Part shown: positions 1 to 6,083 of the stretch, one piece after another | Position numbering within the stretch: the stretch's first letter is position 1 | How the letters are laid out: the number at the start of each line of letters is the position of its first letter | Assembly: GCA_030637505.1 (NCBI GenBank) | Contig: DAOWGJ010000335.1 | Span: 1-15,460, forward strand | From: Holophagae bacterium | GTDB taxonomy: Bacteria; Acidobacteriota; Thermoanaerobaculia; Thermoanaerobaculales; Sulfomarinibacteraceae | DNA: 15,460 bases | Direction of reading: 5' to 3' | The notes under the pieces: model-generated | Told to the model about the DNA's origin: nothing | Database searches by the model: none | The model's input: the letters and a program-made list of their open reading frames with translations, nothing else | Position numbers and translations under genes: made by a program

Positions 1-136
1 CCATTGGCTGGCGAGTCATCCGCGCCGCTGACGAGGCGCGACAACGCAGTCGTAGCTGGGCTACTTCAAGGAGGAGCAACGAAGCCAGCGGTGTGGAGGG
101 CCGTCAGGAGATGGTAGGAATCTCGGGCGCACTACA
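1..136. other. Unassigned left flank, no supported gene
   Basis: No recognisable gene is seen here. One forward frame is open from the left edge to a TAG at 138-140, but its translation is rich in Arg and Ser and resembles no family I know. The stretch contains a small dyad, GTAGC-TGG-GCTAC, at 52-64. On either side are two loosely similar segments ('gaggcgcgacaacgcagtcg' and 'gaggagcaacgaagccagcg'), so it could be part of a structured intergenic repeat or the tail of a gene outside the window. The CTAG at 137-140 supplies stop codons on both strands. Confidence 0.3.
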
Positions 137-874
137 CTAGTTTCCAGTATCGATCCCGGCTTCGCCGGATCCGATCAACCCCTTGATCTCCATCGCGGTT
201 TTGATCAGGGTCACCACGCCTTCTGAGCCAAGGGCGGCCGCGTCGAGCACCAAGTCGAAGGCTGAGGGATCATCGGCGTCGACCCGAAAATGACGACGGA
301 CGAAATCGGCTCGGGCGGCGTCCAGACTGGCGACCCGCTCGGAGGCGGCGGCCTCCCCCAGCCCTTCCCGATCGGCGGTGTGCCGAACCCGCCAGGGCCG
401 AGGAGCGACGATGCGGACACGCAGACCATCGTCCCTCGGCAGGACCAGATTCCCGGCTCGTCCGACGAATATAACCCGCCCCTTGTGGGCTGCCAGGGCC
501 ATCACCCGCCCCAAGAGGGTGACGTAGGAATCCTGGAGTACCAACCGGGAGTCCAGCAGGTTGAAGATCGTGTCCCGTAACCAGTTGGTTCGGGTCTCAT
601 CCATCAGTTCCAGTCGACGCGGGTCGAGTTCCAACTCGCGGGCCAGCCCCTCGACCAACTCGCGGTCCAGGACCTCCCATCCCATTTCCTTCGCCAGGGC
701 ACGAGCGATCGAACTGCCTCCAGAGCCCGAAAGCCGGGAGATGGTGACATAGGGCCCCAGAGCCGGACGACCACGGGTTGCAGTGTCGGCTTCTGCCTCC
801 AGCCGGCGCGTCAAGTCGTCGAGCAGCATTCGTGCCTCTGCAGGATGTGTGGACACCGTGTGCTTCGTTGCCAT
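137..874 (-). CDS. Cytidylate kinase-like family protein
   Basis: This 245-aa cytoplasmic protein resembles the cytidylate-kinase-like family (Cytidylate_kin2 type), P-loop proteins that look like nucleoside monophosphate kinases but whose substrate is generally unknown. The fold signature is visible. After a ~40-residue N-terminal helix come a beta strand and a glycine-rich loop (TISRLSGSGGSSIARAL, about 44-60), then 'WEVLDRELVEGLA' (66-78), 'RVIFVGRAGNLVLP' (133-146), an 'RVRIVAP' strand, and 'FDLVLDAAAL' (206-215). The loop reads GSGGSS and lacks the usual lysine, which fits the divergent branch better than true Cmk. I chose the ATG at 874 because a perfect AAGGAGG lies 5 nt upstream; the frame stays open 59 codons further but those look non-coding. 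It is separated from miaA by 492 bp and is probably transcribed on its own. The family assignment is good; the biochemical role is inference. Confidence 0.8.
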   Translation of the reverse strand: MATKHTVSTHPAEARMLLDDLTRRLEAEADTATRGRPALGPYVTISRLSGSGGSSIARALAKEMGWEVLDRELVEGLARELELDPRRLELMDETRTNWLRDTIFNLLDSRLVLQDSYVTLLGRVMALAAHKGRVIFVGRAGNLVLPRDDGLRVRIVAPRPWRVRHTADREGLGEAAASERVASLDAARADFVRRHFRVDADDPSAFDLVLDAAALGSEGVVTLIKTAMEIKGLIGSGEAGIDTGN

Positions 875-879
875 CGTTG

Positions 880-886
880 CCTCCTT
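880..886 (-). promoter_or_regulatory. Shine-Dalgarno site of the cytidylate-kinase-like gene
   Basis: AAGGAGG on the minus strand, 5 nt before the ATG at 874. This decides the start against the longer open frame that begins at 1051. Confidence 0.85.
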
Positions 887-982
887 GTCCGGTCTGGTGG
901 GCCTGTTCATAAGATAGGTCCTGAAGGGGGTGGATGCCAGGGTATGGGGGTTGGGGGCGCCCTTCTCCAACGGGGCGTGCGG

Positions 983-1045
983 GGTCAGGCCTTCTTCACC
1001 GGGCAGACCTCCCGAAACCGGTGTAGTTGCGAAGAATGCCTGACC
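983..1045. repeat. Inverted repeat, 15-nt arms (14 of 15 matching)
   Basis: GGTCAGGCCTTCTTC (983-997) pairs with GAAGAATGCCTGACC (1031-1045) with one mismatch. The 33-nt loop contains smaller GC dyads (CGGG/CCCG). No T-run follows on either strand, so a simple intrinsic terminator is unlikely. On the minus strand it would lie in the leader of the kinase-like gene or downstream of miaA. Confidence 0.6.
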
Positions 1046-1107
1046 GGGCAACCCACGGCGACACCCTCAGCGACCGAGTCTTGGCCGGAGCCGTAGGCCG
1101 CCGAGGT

Positions 1108-1167
1108 CATTTCCCTCAAGGGGCGAGAACTCCCCGATTTCTGAAAAGCAGCCCCTTGAGGGAAATG
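1108..1167. repeat. Perfect 17-bp inverted repeat
   Basis: CATTTCCCTCAAGGGGC (1108-1124) and GCCCCTTGAGGGAAATG (1151-1167) are exact reverse complements around a 26-nt loop. There is no adjacent T-run. It could be a small palindromic repeat element, a processed RNA hairpin or a transcription barrier downstream of miaA. I have no family name for it. Confidence 0.7.
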
Positions 1168-1366
1168 CGCCGAGCGGGGGCGAACGGAGGCCTTTTGATT
1201 TCTCCACGTTCTCAATGCGCTCCCGAAGGCCGGGGATGGAACTCAGGGGCCTTGAACTGCGACAGCATCCGTGAGCCGCGTCCGCGACAGGGACCGCAAA
1301 CCGCGAACCGCGACCGGGTCCGAGTCAGGTATCCGTGACCAGCTACGCCCGCGGCCACAATGGGAT

Positions 1367-2305
1367 CTACCCTATCGGTGGGCACCACTCCTCGACGGCC
1401 TGCAAGGCCGCCTCGACATTCCCACTCTCGATCGTCTCCACAGGCAGCCCGCGTCGCGGCATGCCGCGGAACCAGGTGTCCTGGCGCTTGGCAAACTGTC
1501 TGATAGCGGTCTCGAGATCGGAGACCATCGCCCGGTAGGTCTTTCGGCCGGCGAGGTAGGCGCCGATCTCGCGGTACTCCAGCCCGAGGCTCTTCAGTCT
1601 TTCCCTGGTGACACCTTGGTCCAGAAGGTCTCGAACCTCCCCGACCATGCCGTCTTGAAGCCTGCGGTTGAGTCGTTTCGCGATGTCTTCGCGCATCTGC
1701 TGCCTGTCGATTGTGATTGACAGAATGCGGACGTCGAGTTCCAGATTCAGGGAATCGGTGTACCGAACTGGGCCCTTGTTTTCGGCCGCCGCGATCTCAA
1801 GTCCCCTGATCAACCGCCGACGGCTGGAGCAATCGCTCCTCGCATGGATTTCTGGCGATGCCTCGAGCAGGCGTTCTTCCAGTGCCTTTCGATCGAGGTT
1901 TCGGAGGTCGTAGCGGAGTTGACTGTCCTCATCGACATCCGCTAGACGGAAATCGCGGAGGATGGATTCAATATAGAGACCGGAGCCGCCGACCATCAGA
2001 GCCGGGGTCGTGCCGTCGTTGAATGGGGGCCGCCGAGAGAGACCGCGCAGAACCTGATGACAGTCCTGTTGGTAGCGGAAGAGGGTGTAGACCTCTCCAG
2101 GGTCGACGATGTCGATCAGGTGATGGGGGACCGGCGGCTCGACGGCCGAGTATTCGCCGAGGTCCTTGCCGGTACCGATGTCCAGGCCGCGATAGACCTG
2201 GCGTGAATCGGCCGAGATGATCTCGCTGCACAACCGGCTCGCGACCTCGACGCCCAGGCGGGTCTTTCCCGAAGCGGTCGGACCAACGATCACAAGAAGC
2301 TTCAT
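1367..2305 (-). CDS. miaA: tRNA dimethylallyltransferase MiaA
   Basis: MiaA transfers a dimethylallyl group to N6 of A37 in tRNAs reading UNN codons, the first step toward ms2i6A. The 312-aa protein has the family length and signatures: P-loop GPTASGKT (8-15), DSRQVYRGLDIGTGK (33-47), PHHLIDIVDP (60-69), GGSGLYIESIL (106-116), and near the C-terminus RQFAKRQDTWFRG, part of the tRNA-binding region. The segment 'EVYTLFRYQQD' after HHLIDIVDPG resembles the variant found in some Bacteroidetes-type MiaA proteins rather than the E. coli form. The ATG at 2305 overlaps the TGA of the upstream ATP-grasp gene (ATGA, 4 bp), so the two are probably translationally coupled and co-transcribed. No miaB or hfq is adjacent. 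Confidence 0.97.
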   Translation of the reverse strand: MKLLVIVGPTASGKTRLGVEVASRLCSEIISADSRQVYRGLDIGTGKDLGEYSAVEPPVPHHLIDIVDPGEVYTLFRYQQDCHQVLRGLSRRPPFNDGTTPALMVGGSGLYIESILRDFRLADVDEDSQLRYDLRNLDRKALEERLLEASPEIHARSDCSSRRRLIRGLEIAAAENKGPVRYTDSLNLELDVRILSITIDRQQMREDIAKRLNRRLQDGMVGEVRDLLDQGVTRERLKSLGLEYREIGAYLAGRKTYRAMVSDLETAIRQFAKRQDTWFRGMPRRGLPVETIESGNVEAALQAVEEWCPPIG

Positions 2306-3498
2306 TTTTCAAAAACCTCGCGGAAGCGTGTTTCCATCGCGAAGACGGCCTGTCTCGACTGCCCCCGAAAGACCACGCCGAGCTTTCGTGGGCGACGGCG
2401 GTTGCCGGGGCCTTCCAGCCAGAGCGGGGAAGTAGCGATAGCCCCCGTGCGAGCTGCCGGGTCCCAGGCATCCTCGCCGAGTGCGCCCTCGAAGTCTTCG
2501 TAGGTCGTCGGGAGGCGGAGTTTGCGAGCCGAGAAGAAACGACCGTAGAGGCAACCGCCCCACTCCTCGGCCAGGCGTCGCCACCCTTCCGAGGCGTGGC
2601 GTCGGGCGTTGAGGTCGACCAGCGGTCGAAGCCTTGGGGTGCCGGCGTCGTTCCAGACCAGGGCATCGATGCACACAGGCCCGAAATAGCCTTCTTGGAG
2701 CAGGGCCGCGGTGACTGTCTCCGCGGTGTCGGCCAGGACTTCGTGCCACTCTGCCGAGGCCACGGCCTCCCCGTCGTACATGGCCCCGATGAAGCCGCCG
2801 TCTGCGGTGTTGATCGTCTCGTGGATGGCAAAATCCTCGACACGGCCGTCCGCCGCCACGTTGAAGACTGAGCAGAGGTCCTTCGTTCGCCTGAGCCACC
2901 ACTCAAGGACCATCGGCCCACTCTCCATCCGGGCGCTCAGCCATCGGATGTCAGCCTCGTCCAGCTGTCGTTTGCGGAGCCTCCGGTTTCCCAGACCTGC
3001 GTTGCCGTGTTCGGTCTTGGCGACCCATCCTTCCGGTCGGTCCTTTTCCGAGTTCAGCAGGGCCTGGAGGTCAGCGAGGGAGGCGAAGGCCCCCCGAGGT
3101 ACGTCACAGCCCAGACGATGCGTTTCGATTCCGTGGCCGAAGGACCTCCCGTTGACGCGGCGCACGGTCTCCAGCCCCGGCGAAGCGGCCGGCTGGTCGT
3201 AGCGGCCTTTGAGGGCGATTGCCTGTGGACTCCATCCGTAGGGTCGGAACTGGAACTTCCCTCGTACCTCAGGAAAGATCGAAATCAGGGGCAGGGAGAC
3301 CCCCCGGTGTCCGAGGTATCGGAGAAAGTCATCCGGAGGTGGTTCGTACAGGAGAACAGAATCTTCAGGCTCTGCCGCGGTCAGCGCATGGAGGGCCAGT
3401 TCGCGCACCTGAATTTGAAGACCCTCGTCGCCCGACGGATCTCGACCCTGCTGCAGGGCCAGATCGAAGTCCGCATTCCACCAGTGTTCGCTCGGCAT
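2302..3498 (-). CDS. ATP-grasp domain protein, putative carboxylate-amine ligase
   Basis: This 398-aa protein has the C-terminal architecture of ATP-grasp ligases, which activate a carboxylate as an acyl phosphate and join it to an amine or thiol. Visible marks are a nucleotide-binding strand and loop WVAKTEHGNAGLGN (about 158-171), VLEWWLRRTKDLCSVF (197-212), EGYFGPVCIDALVW (269-282) and the metal-binding strand RPLVDLNARR (291-300, with D295 and N297). The N-terminal ~150 residues would be the pre-ATP-grasp and substrate region; the substrate cannot be told. The gene ends in a 4-bp ATGA overlap with miaA. Start choice is uncertain: ATG 3498 has an AGG 8 nt upstream, and a GTG two codons earlier (3504) is possible. 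Tight coupling to miaA is unusual and could be operon economy or a link to RNA modification. Confidence 0.75.
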   Translation of the reverse strand: MPSEHWWNADFDLALQQGRDPSGDEGLQIQVRELALHALTAAEPEDSVLLYEPPPDDFLRYLGHRGVSLPLISIFPEVRGKFQFRPYGWSPQAIALKGRYDQPAASPGLETVRRVNGRSFGHGIETHRLGCDVPRGAFASLADLQALLNSEKDRPEGWVAKTEHGNAGLGNRRLRKRQLDEADIRWLSARMESGPMVLEWWLRRTKDLCSVFNVAADGRVEDFAIHETINTADGGFIGAMYDGEAVASAEWHEVLADTAETVTAALLQEGYFGPVCIDALVWNDAGTPRLRPLVDLNARRHASEGWRRLAEEWGGCLYGRFFSARKLRLPTTYEDFEGALGEDAWDPAARTGAIATSPLWLEGPGNRRRPRKLGVVFRGQSRQAVFAMETRFREVFEK

Positions 3499-3539
3499 GC
3501 CCACAGCCTAACCCGGCGGGGATCAAACGAAGAAAACAC

Positions 3540-3621
3540 AATTGAACCGCCAAGACGCAAAGAACGCAAAGGGAACGCAAAGAGGGAAGAAATTGAACCA
3601 CGAAGAACACGAAGACAAGAC
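3540..3621. repeat. A/G-rich intergenic repeat (GCAAAGAAC / CCACGAAGAACACGAAG type)
   Basis: Two adjacent blocks each begin with AATTGAACC (3540-3548 and 3591-3599). The first continues with repeated 'acgcaaag' units, the second with 'acgaagaacacgaagac'. This kind of low-complexity repeat is widespread between genes in environmental bacterial genomes. Here it separates the divergent ATP-grasp and elbB genes. Confidence 0.6.
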
Positions 3622-3630
3622 AGAATGGGC

Positions 3631-3662
3631 AGCTGATAGCTGACAGCTGATAGCCGACAGCT
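3631..3662 (+). repeat. Heptamer array AGCTGAY, 4.5 units
   Basis: Units read AGCTGAT, AGCTGAC, AGCTGAT, AGCCGAC, AGCT in exact 7-nt phase. This is the longest forward copy of a family found throughout the window. It lies 35 bp upstream of elbB and overlaps its presumed promoter. Confidence 0.85.
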
Positions 3663-3669
3663 CTACAAT
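3640..3669 (+). promoter_or_regulatory. Candidate promoter of elbB-CDF operon
   Basis: CTGACA (3640-3645), itself part of the heptamer array, is separated by 18 nt from TACAAT (3664-3669), giving a plausible sigma-70 pair 27 bp before the elbB ATG. This is based on consensus similarity only. Confidence 0.35.
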
Positions 3670-3696
3670 AGAGACTGCAGTGAAAGGGAGGCCGAG

Positions 3697-4356
3697 ATGG
3701 CAAAGAAGGTCGGTGTCATTTTGTCTGGGTGTGGTGTCTTTGACGGCGCGGAGATTCACGAGTCGGTCATCACGATGTTGGCCCTGGATCGTGCCGGAGC
3801 CGAGATGGTCTTGTGTGCGCCCAACCGAGAGCAGATGCATGTCGTCAACCACCTGACCGGTGAGGTGGCCGAGGGCGAAAGCCGAAACGTGCTGGTGGAG
3901 TCGGCGCGGATTGCTCGTGGGTCGCTTCGGAATGTGGCGGAAGTCGGGGCGGACGAACTGGACGCGCTGATCCTCCCCGGGGGTTTCGGCGCCGCAAAGA
4001 ACCTGTGCACTTTCGCGGTTCAGGGGGCCGATTGCGAGGTCGATCCTGGGGTAGCCGAATTGGTGCGGGAAGTCCACGCCCAGGGAAAACCCGTGGCGGC
4101 CGTCTGCATCGCCCCGGCTCTGCTGGCCAAGGTGCTTGGTGACGAGGGGCCGAAGGTCACGATCGGCAACGATCTCGATACCGCAAGCGCCATCGAGGAA
4201 ATGGGGGCAACCCACGTCAACTGCCCGGTCAGGGAATTCGTCGTCGACGAAGAACGGAAGATCATCACCTCGCCCGCCTACATGCTGGCTCAGTCGATGT
4301 CCGAGGCCGCCGAGGGCATCGAAAAGACAGTCGCAGAACTGCTCCGTTTGGCGTGA
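3697..4356 (+). CDS. elbB: ElbB (isoprenoid biosynthesis glyoxalase, DJ-1/PfpI superfamily)
   Basis: The 219-aa protein matches ElbB, a class I glutamine-amidotransferase-like (DJ-1/PfpI) protein; the E. coli member has glyoxalase activity and has been linked genetically to isoprenoid synthesis. The hallmark N-terminus is present (GVILSGCGVFDGAEIHE, 6-22), as are the ILPGGFGAAKNL strand-loop (92-103) and the nucleophile elbow AAVCIAPALL with Cys137 (134-143). Length is normal for the family. An AAAGGGAGG Shine-Dalgarno sits 5 nt before the ATG. Its TGA overlaps the GTG of the CDF transporter gene by 4 bp, so the pair forms an operon. Confidence 0.95.
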   Translation: MAKKVGVILSGCGVFDGAEIHESVITMLALDRAGAEMVLCAPNREQMHVVNHLTGEVAEGESRNVLVESARIARGSLRNVAEVGADELDALILPGGFGAAKNLCTFAVQGADCEVDPGVAELVREVHAQGKPVAAVCIAPALLAKVLGDEGPKVTIGNDLDTASAIEEMGATHVNCPVREFVVDEERKIITSPAYMLAQSMSEAAEGIEKTVAELLRLA

Positions 4357-5285
4357 ACGAACGGGAATCCATTCGCACTGTTCAGCGGGCCACCATCGTA
4401 GGCCTGATGGCCAATATCATCCTGGCTGTAGGAAAGGTGACGGCAGGGATCATCGGCTCGTCAGCCGCCGTCGTCGCTGACGGCATCCACTCGTTTACAG
4501 ATCTGGTCACGGACCTGGTGCTGCTGATCGGAACTCGAATATGGGCTCAACCACCGGACGAGAGGCATCCTCACGGCCACAGGCGGATCGAGACCCTGAT
4601 CACGGTCTTCATCGGATTCTCGCTGGCGGCGGTTGGCATTGGTCTGGGGTGGGATGCCGTCAACCATCTGCGGGAACCACGGACCGTTCTGCCGACAGGA
4701 CTGGCCCTGGGCGCCGCCGCTATATCAGTGTTCTCCAAGGAGTGGCTCTTTCGCTGGACCCGGGTGCGGGCTTCGCAGGCGGATTCCCCGGCGTTGATGG
4801 CCAACGCGTGGCACCACCGGTCGGACGCCTTCTCCTCGATTCCCGCGGTCCTGGCCGTCGGGGCAGCAATGATCTTCCCAGCCTACGCCTGGGTCGACCG
4901 CCTGGGCGCATTCGTTGTATGCGTTTTCATCCTCTGGGCCGCATGGGGCATCTTTCACCCCGCGCTGCAGCAGTTGGTTGACGCCGGGGCGCCGACCGAA
5001 GTTCGCGATCGCATCGGGACCATGGCCCTCGAAGTCGACGGCGTTGTCGCGGCCCACGCGCTGAGAACCCGCTACGTCGGTCCCAAGGTGGCCGTGGACC
5101 TCCACGTGGAGGTTGACGGCAATCTGACCGTTGCTCAAGGGTTCGGCATCGCTCGCGAAGTCAAGAAGCACCTCCTGGCCAACGGCCCCAGTGTCGGCGA
5201 CGTCGTCGTCCAAGTGGAGCCGGTGAAGGAAGGCCAGGGCTCTCAGCTCTCAGCTCTCAGCTCTCAGCCCGAACGCGTCAGATGA
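4353..5285 (+). CDS. Cation diffusion facilitator (CDF) family transporter
   Basis: A 310-aa inner-membrane metal/proton antiporter that exports divalent cations, probably Zn2+ or a similar ion. Six membrane segments can be traced (about 13-35, 37-60, 80-102, 112-130, 147-175 and 182-202), followed by a cytoplasmic dimerisation domain (about 210-290; VDLHVEVD at 248-255). The site in TM2 is ADGIHSFTD (H46, D50) and in TM5 NAWHHRSDAF (H154, D158); this two-His two-Asp set is usual for zinc-type CDFs. The GTG start at 4353 overlaps the elbB stop (GTGA). The last ~15 codons run into a CTCTCAG tandem repeat and encode a QLSALSSQ tail, which looks like an intergenic repeat captured by the gene. 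Confidence 0.93.
   Translation: MNERESIRTVQRATIVGLMANIILAVGKVTAGIIGSSAAVVADGIHSFTDLVTDLVLLIGTRIWAQPPDERHPHGHRRIETLITVFIGFSLAAVGIGLGWDAVNHLREPRTVLPTGLALGAAAISVFSKEWLFRWTRVRASQADSPALMANAWHHRSDAFSSIPAVLAVGAAMIFPAYAWVDRLGAFVVCVFILWAAWGIFHPALQQLVDAGAPTEVRDRIGTMALEVDGVVAAHALRTRYVGPKVAVDLHVEVDGNLTVAQGFGIAREVKKHLLANGPSVGDVVVQVEPVKEGQGSQLSALSSQPERVR
5240..5267 (-). repeat. Heptamer array, four CTCTCAG units (AGCTGAG on minus strand)
   Basis: Four exact 7-bp units lie inside the last codons of the CDF gene. In reverse complement they read as AGCTGAG repeats, the same family as the intergenic AGCTGAY arrays. Seven-base units read in triplets give a Ser/Leu/Gln/Ala tail. Confidence 0.85.
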
Positions 5286-5289
5286 GAGA

Positions 5290-5306
5290 AACCTCGGTCC
5301 GAGGTT
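5290..5306. terminator. Small palindrome between convergent genes, possible terminator
   Basis: AACCTC-GGTCC-GAGGTT forms a 6-bp stem with a 5-nt loop, 5 nt after the CDF stop and upstream of the convergent apaG stop. There is no T-run, so terminator activity is weakly supported. Confidence 0.3.
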
Positions 5307-5358
5307 GGTCACCGATTCGGCACGGGAGGGACGCTTAGCCACGGATCGGATGCGGTTT

Positions 5359-5399
5359 TCGCTGAATTTTGAAAGCAGCAAAGCTGACAGCTGACAGCT
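5359..5399 (+). repeat. Extended heptamer repeat, copy A
   Basis: TCGCTGAATTTTG (5359-5371), then AAAGCA and a 4-nt link, then AGCTGAC, AGCTGAC, AGCT (5382-5399). Over 33 ungapped positions it matches the copy at 13022-13054 at 28. It abuts the apaG stop codon. Confidence 0.8.
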
Positions 5400-5400
5400 T

Positions 5401-5802
5401 CTAATGCACCGACATCGGAGGGGCCAGCTCGAAGGGTGCGATCCGGACCTCAAAGGTCTCGCCGGAAGCGTTGACCATTTGATAGCTGCCTTCCATCCTG
5501 CCGAAGGGCGTGGGCAATGGACAGAAGGACCTGTAATCGAAGTGCTGACCGGGATCAAGTACCGGCTGCTCACCGACCACGCCGGGCCCGCGAATTTCCT
5601 CGACCTGCCCGTTGGCGTCGGTGATGATCCAGTGGCGACTCTGGAGCTGCACCGGTTCATTTCCGCCATTGGCGATGCGAATTTGATATGTAAAGAACCA
5701 ATGCTCCGGTCCCGATCTTTCCGGAACGAACGCCGGTTTGACGATGACCGTGATGCCACGGGTGGTCGCCTGCGAGCCGCTCTGTCCGTCATTCATCATC
5801 AT
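5401..5802 (-). CDS. apaG: ApaG domain protein
   Basis: ApaG is a small fibronectin-III-like beta-sandwich protein. Mutants in enterobacteria affect Co2+ resistance and Mg2+ efflux, but its molecular role is unsettled. The protein aligns along its length with the ~125-aa family: YQIRIANGGNEPVQLQSRHWIITDANGQ (39-66), the conserved loop EEIRGPGVVGEQPVLDPGQHFDY (68-90), and TPFGRMEGSYQM (98-109). I chose the ATG at 5802 (133 aa, first of three Met codons) because it fits the family N-terminus. The frame remains open to an ATG at 5952, and a 183-aa form with an Arg-rich extension cannot be excluded; neither start has a clear Shine-Dalgarno. It is a single gene between the convergent CDF gene and the divergent sigma-factor operon. 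Confidence 0.9.
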   Translation of the reverse strand: MMMNDGQSGSQATTRGITVIVKPAFVPERSGPEHWFFTYQIRIANGGNEPVQLQSRHWIITDANGQVEEIRGPGVVGEQPVLDPGQHFDYRSFCPLPTPFGRMEGSYQMVNASGETFEVRIAPFELAPPMSVH

Positions 5803-5954
5803 CGGAGTATCATACCTAACCCGGCGGAGCCGGAACCAATGGGCGACCGATCGGCCCCGCCGGGCAGCTATCAGCCCGAGAACGTGTTCAGCAGTGCCTT
5901 TTGCAGGTCTTGTTTGCTGGTTTCGCCGTTCAGTTTCAGTAGTCATTTTCATCG

Positions 5955-6000
5955 TTTTGCGAGCGCAAAAGCTGAGAGCTGAGAGCCGATAGCTGACAGC
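5955..6000 (+). repeat. Extended heptamer repeat, copy C
   Basis: TTTTGCGAGC (5955-5964), a 5-nt link, then AGCTGAG, AGCTGAG, AGCCGAT, AGCTGAC, AGC (5970-6000). The left flank aligns without gaps to the TTTTGNAAGC part of copies A and B. It runs straight into the hairpin at 6001-6045. Confidence 0.75.
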
Positions 6001-6045
6001 CTCTCATCCAAACAACTTCGCCTTTCGAATTTGTTTGGATGAGAG
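6001..6045. repeat. Near-perfect 45-nt hairpin upstream of the sigma-factor gene
   Basis: CTCTCATCCAAACAA (6001-6015) is the exact reverse complement of 6031-6045. After one C/T mismatch the stem continues with TTCG/CGAA around a 5-nt loop (6021-6025). It has no T-run. It lies in the divergent region between apaG and the sigma gene, 38 nt before the sigma ATG, and could be a palindromic mobile fragment, an operator or an RNA hairpin. Confidence 0.8.
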
Positions 6046-6083
6046 AATAAACCTTTTGGCTCTCTGACGTATCGAAGAGATTG

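Larger units (their letters stand above)
875..1366. other. 492-bp gene-free interval
   Basis: No gene is supported between the cytidylate-kinase-like gene and miaA. Short open frames on both strands have no family resemblance. The interval holds the Shine-Dalgarno site and presumed leader of the kinase-like gene, two long inverted repeats (983-1045 and 1108-1167), and a stretch of short 'aaccgcg' repetitions around 1293-1316. Confidence 0.6.

Noticed and set aside
3..140. Possible C-terminal end of a plus-strand gene entering from the left
   Set aside because: The frame is open for 45 codons but the translation is compositionally odd and a second frame is also open nearby. There is not enough to call a gene.
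1968..2921. A 317-codon minus-strand frame crossing the ATP-grasp and miaA genes
   Set aside because: It overlaps two well-supported genes in another frame and is a Ser/Arg/Pro-rich translation without any domain.
3631..3662. CRISPR array
   Set aside because: Units are 7 bp with no spacers, and no cas genes are present.
3523..4215. A 230-codon minus-strand frame opposite elbB
   Set aside because: It is antisense to elbB and its end is made of translated intergenic repeats.
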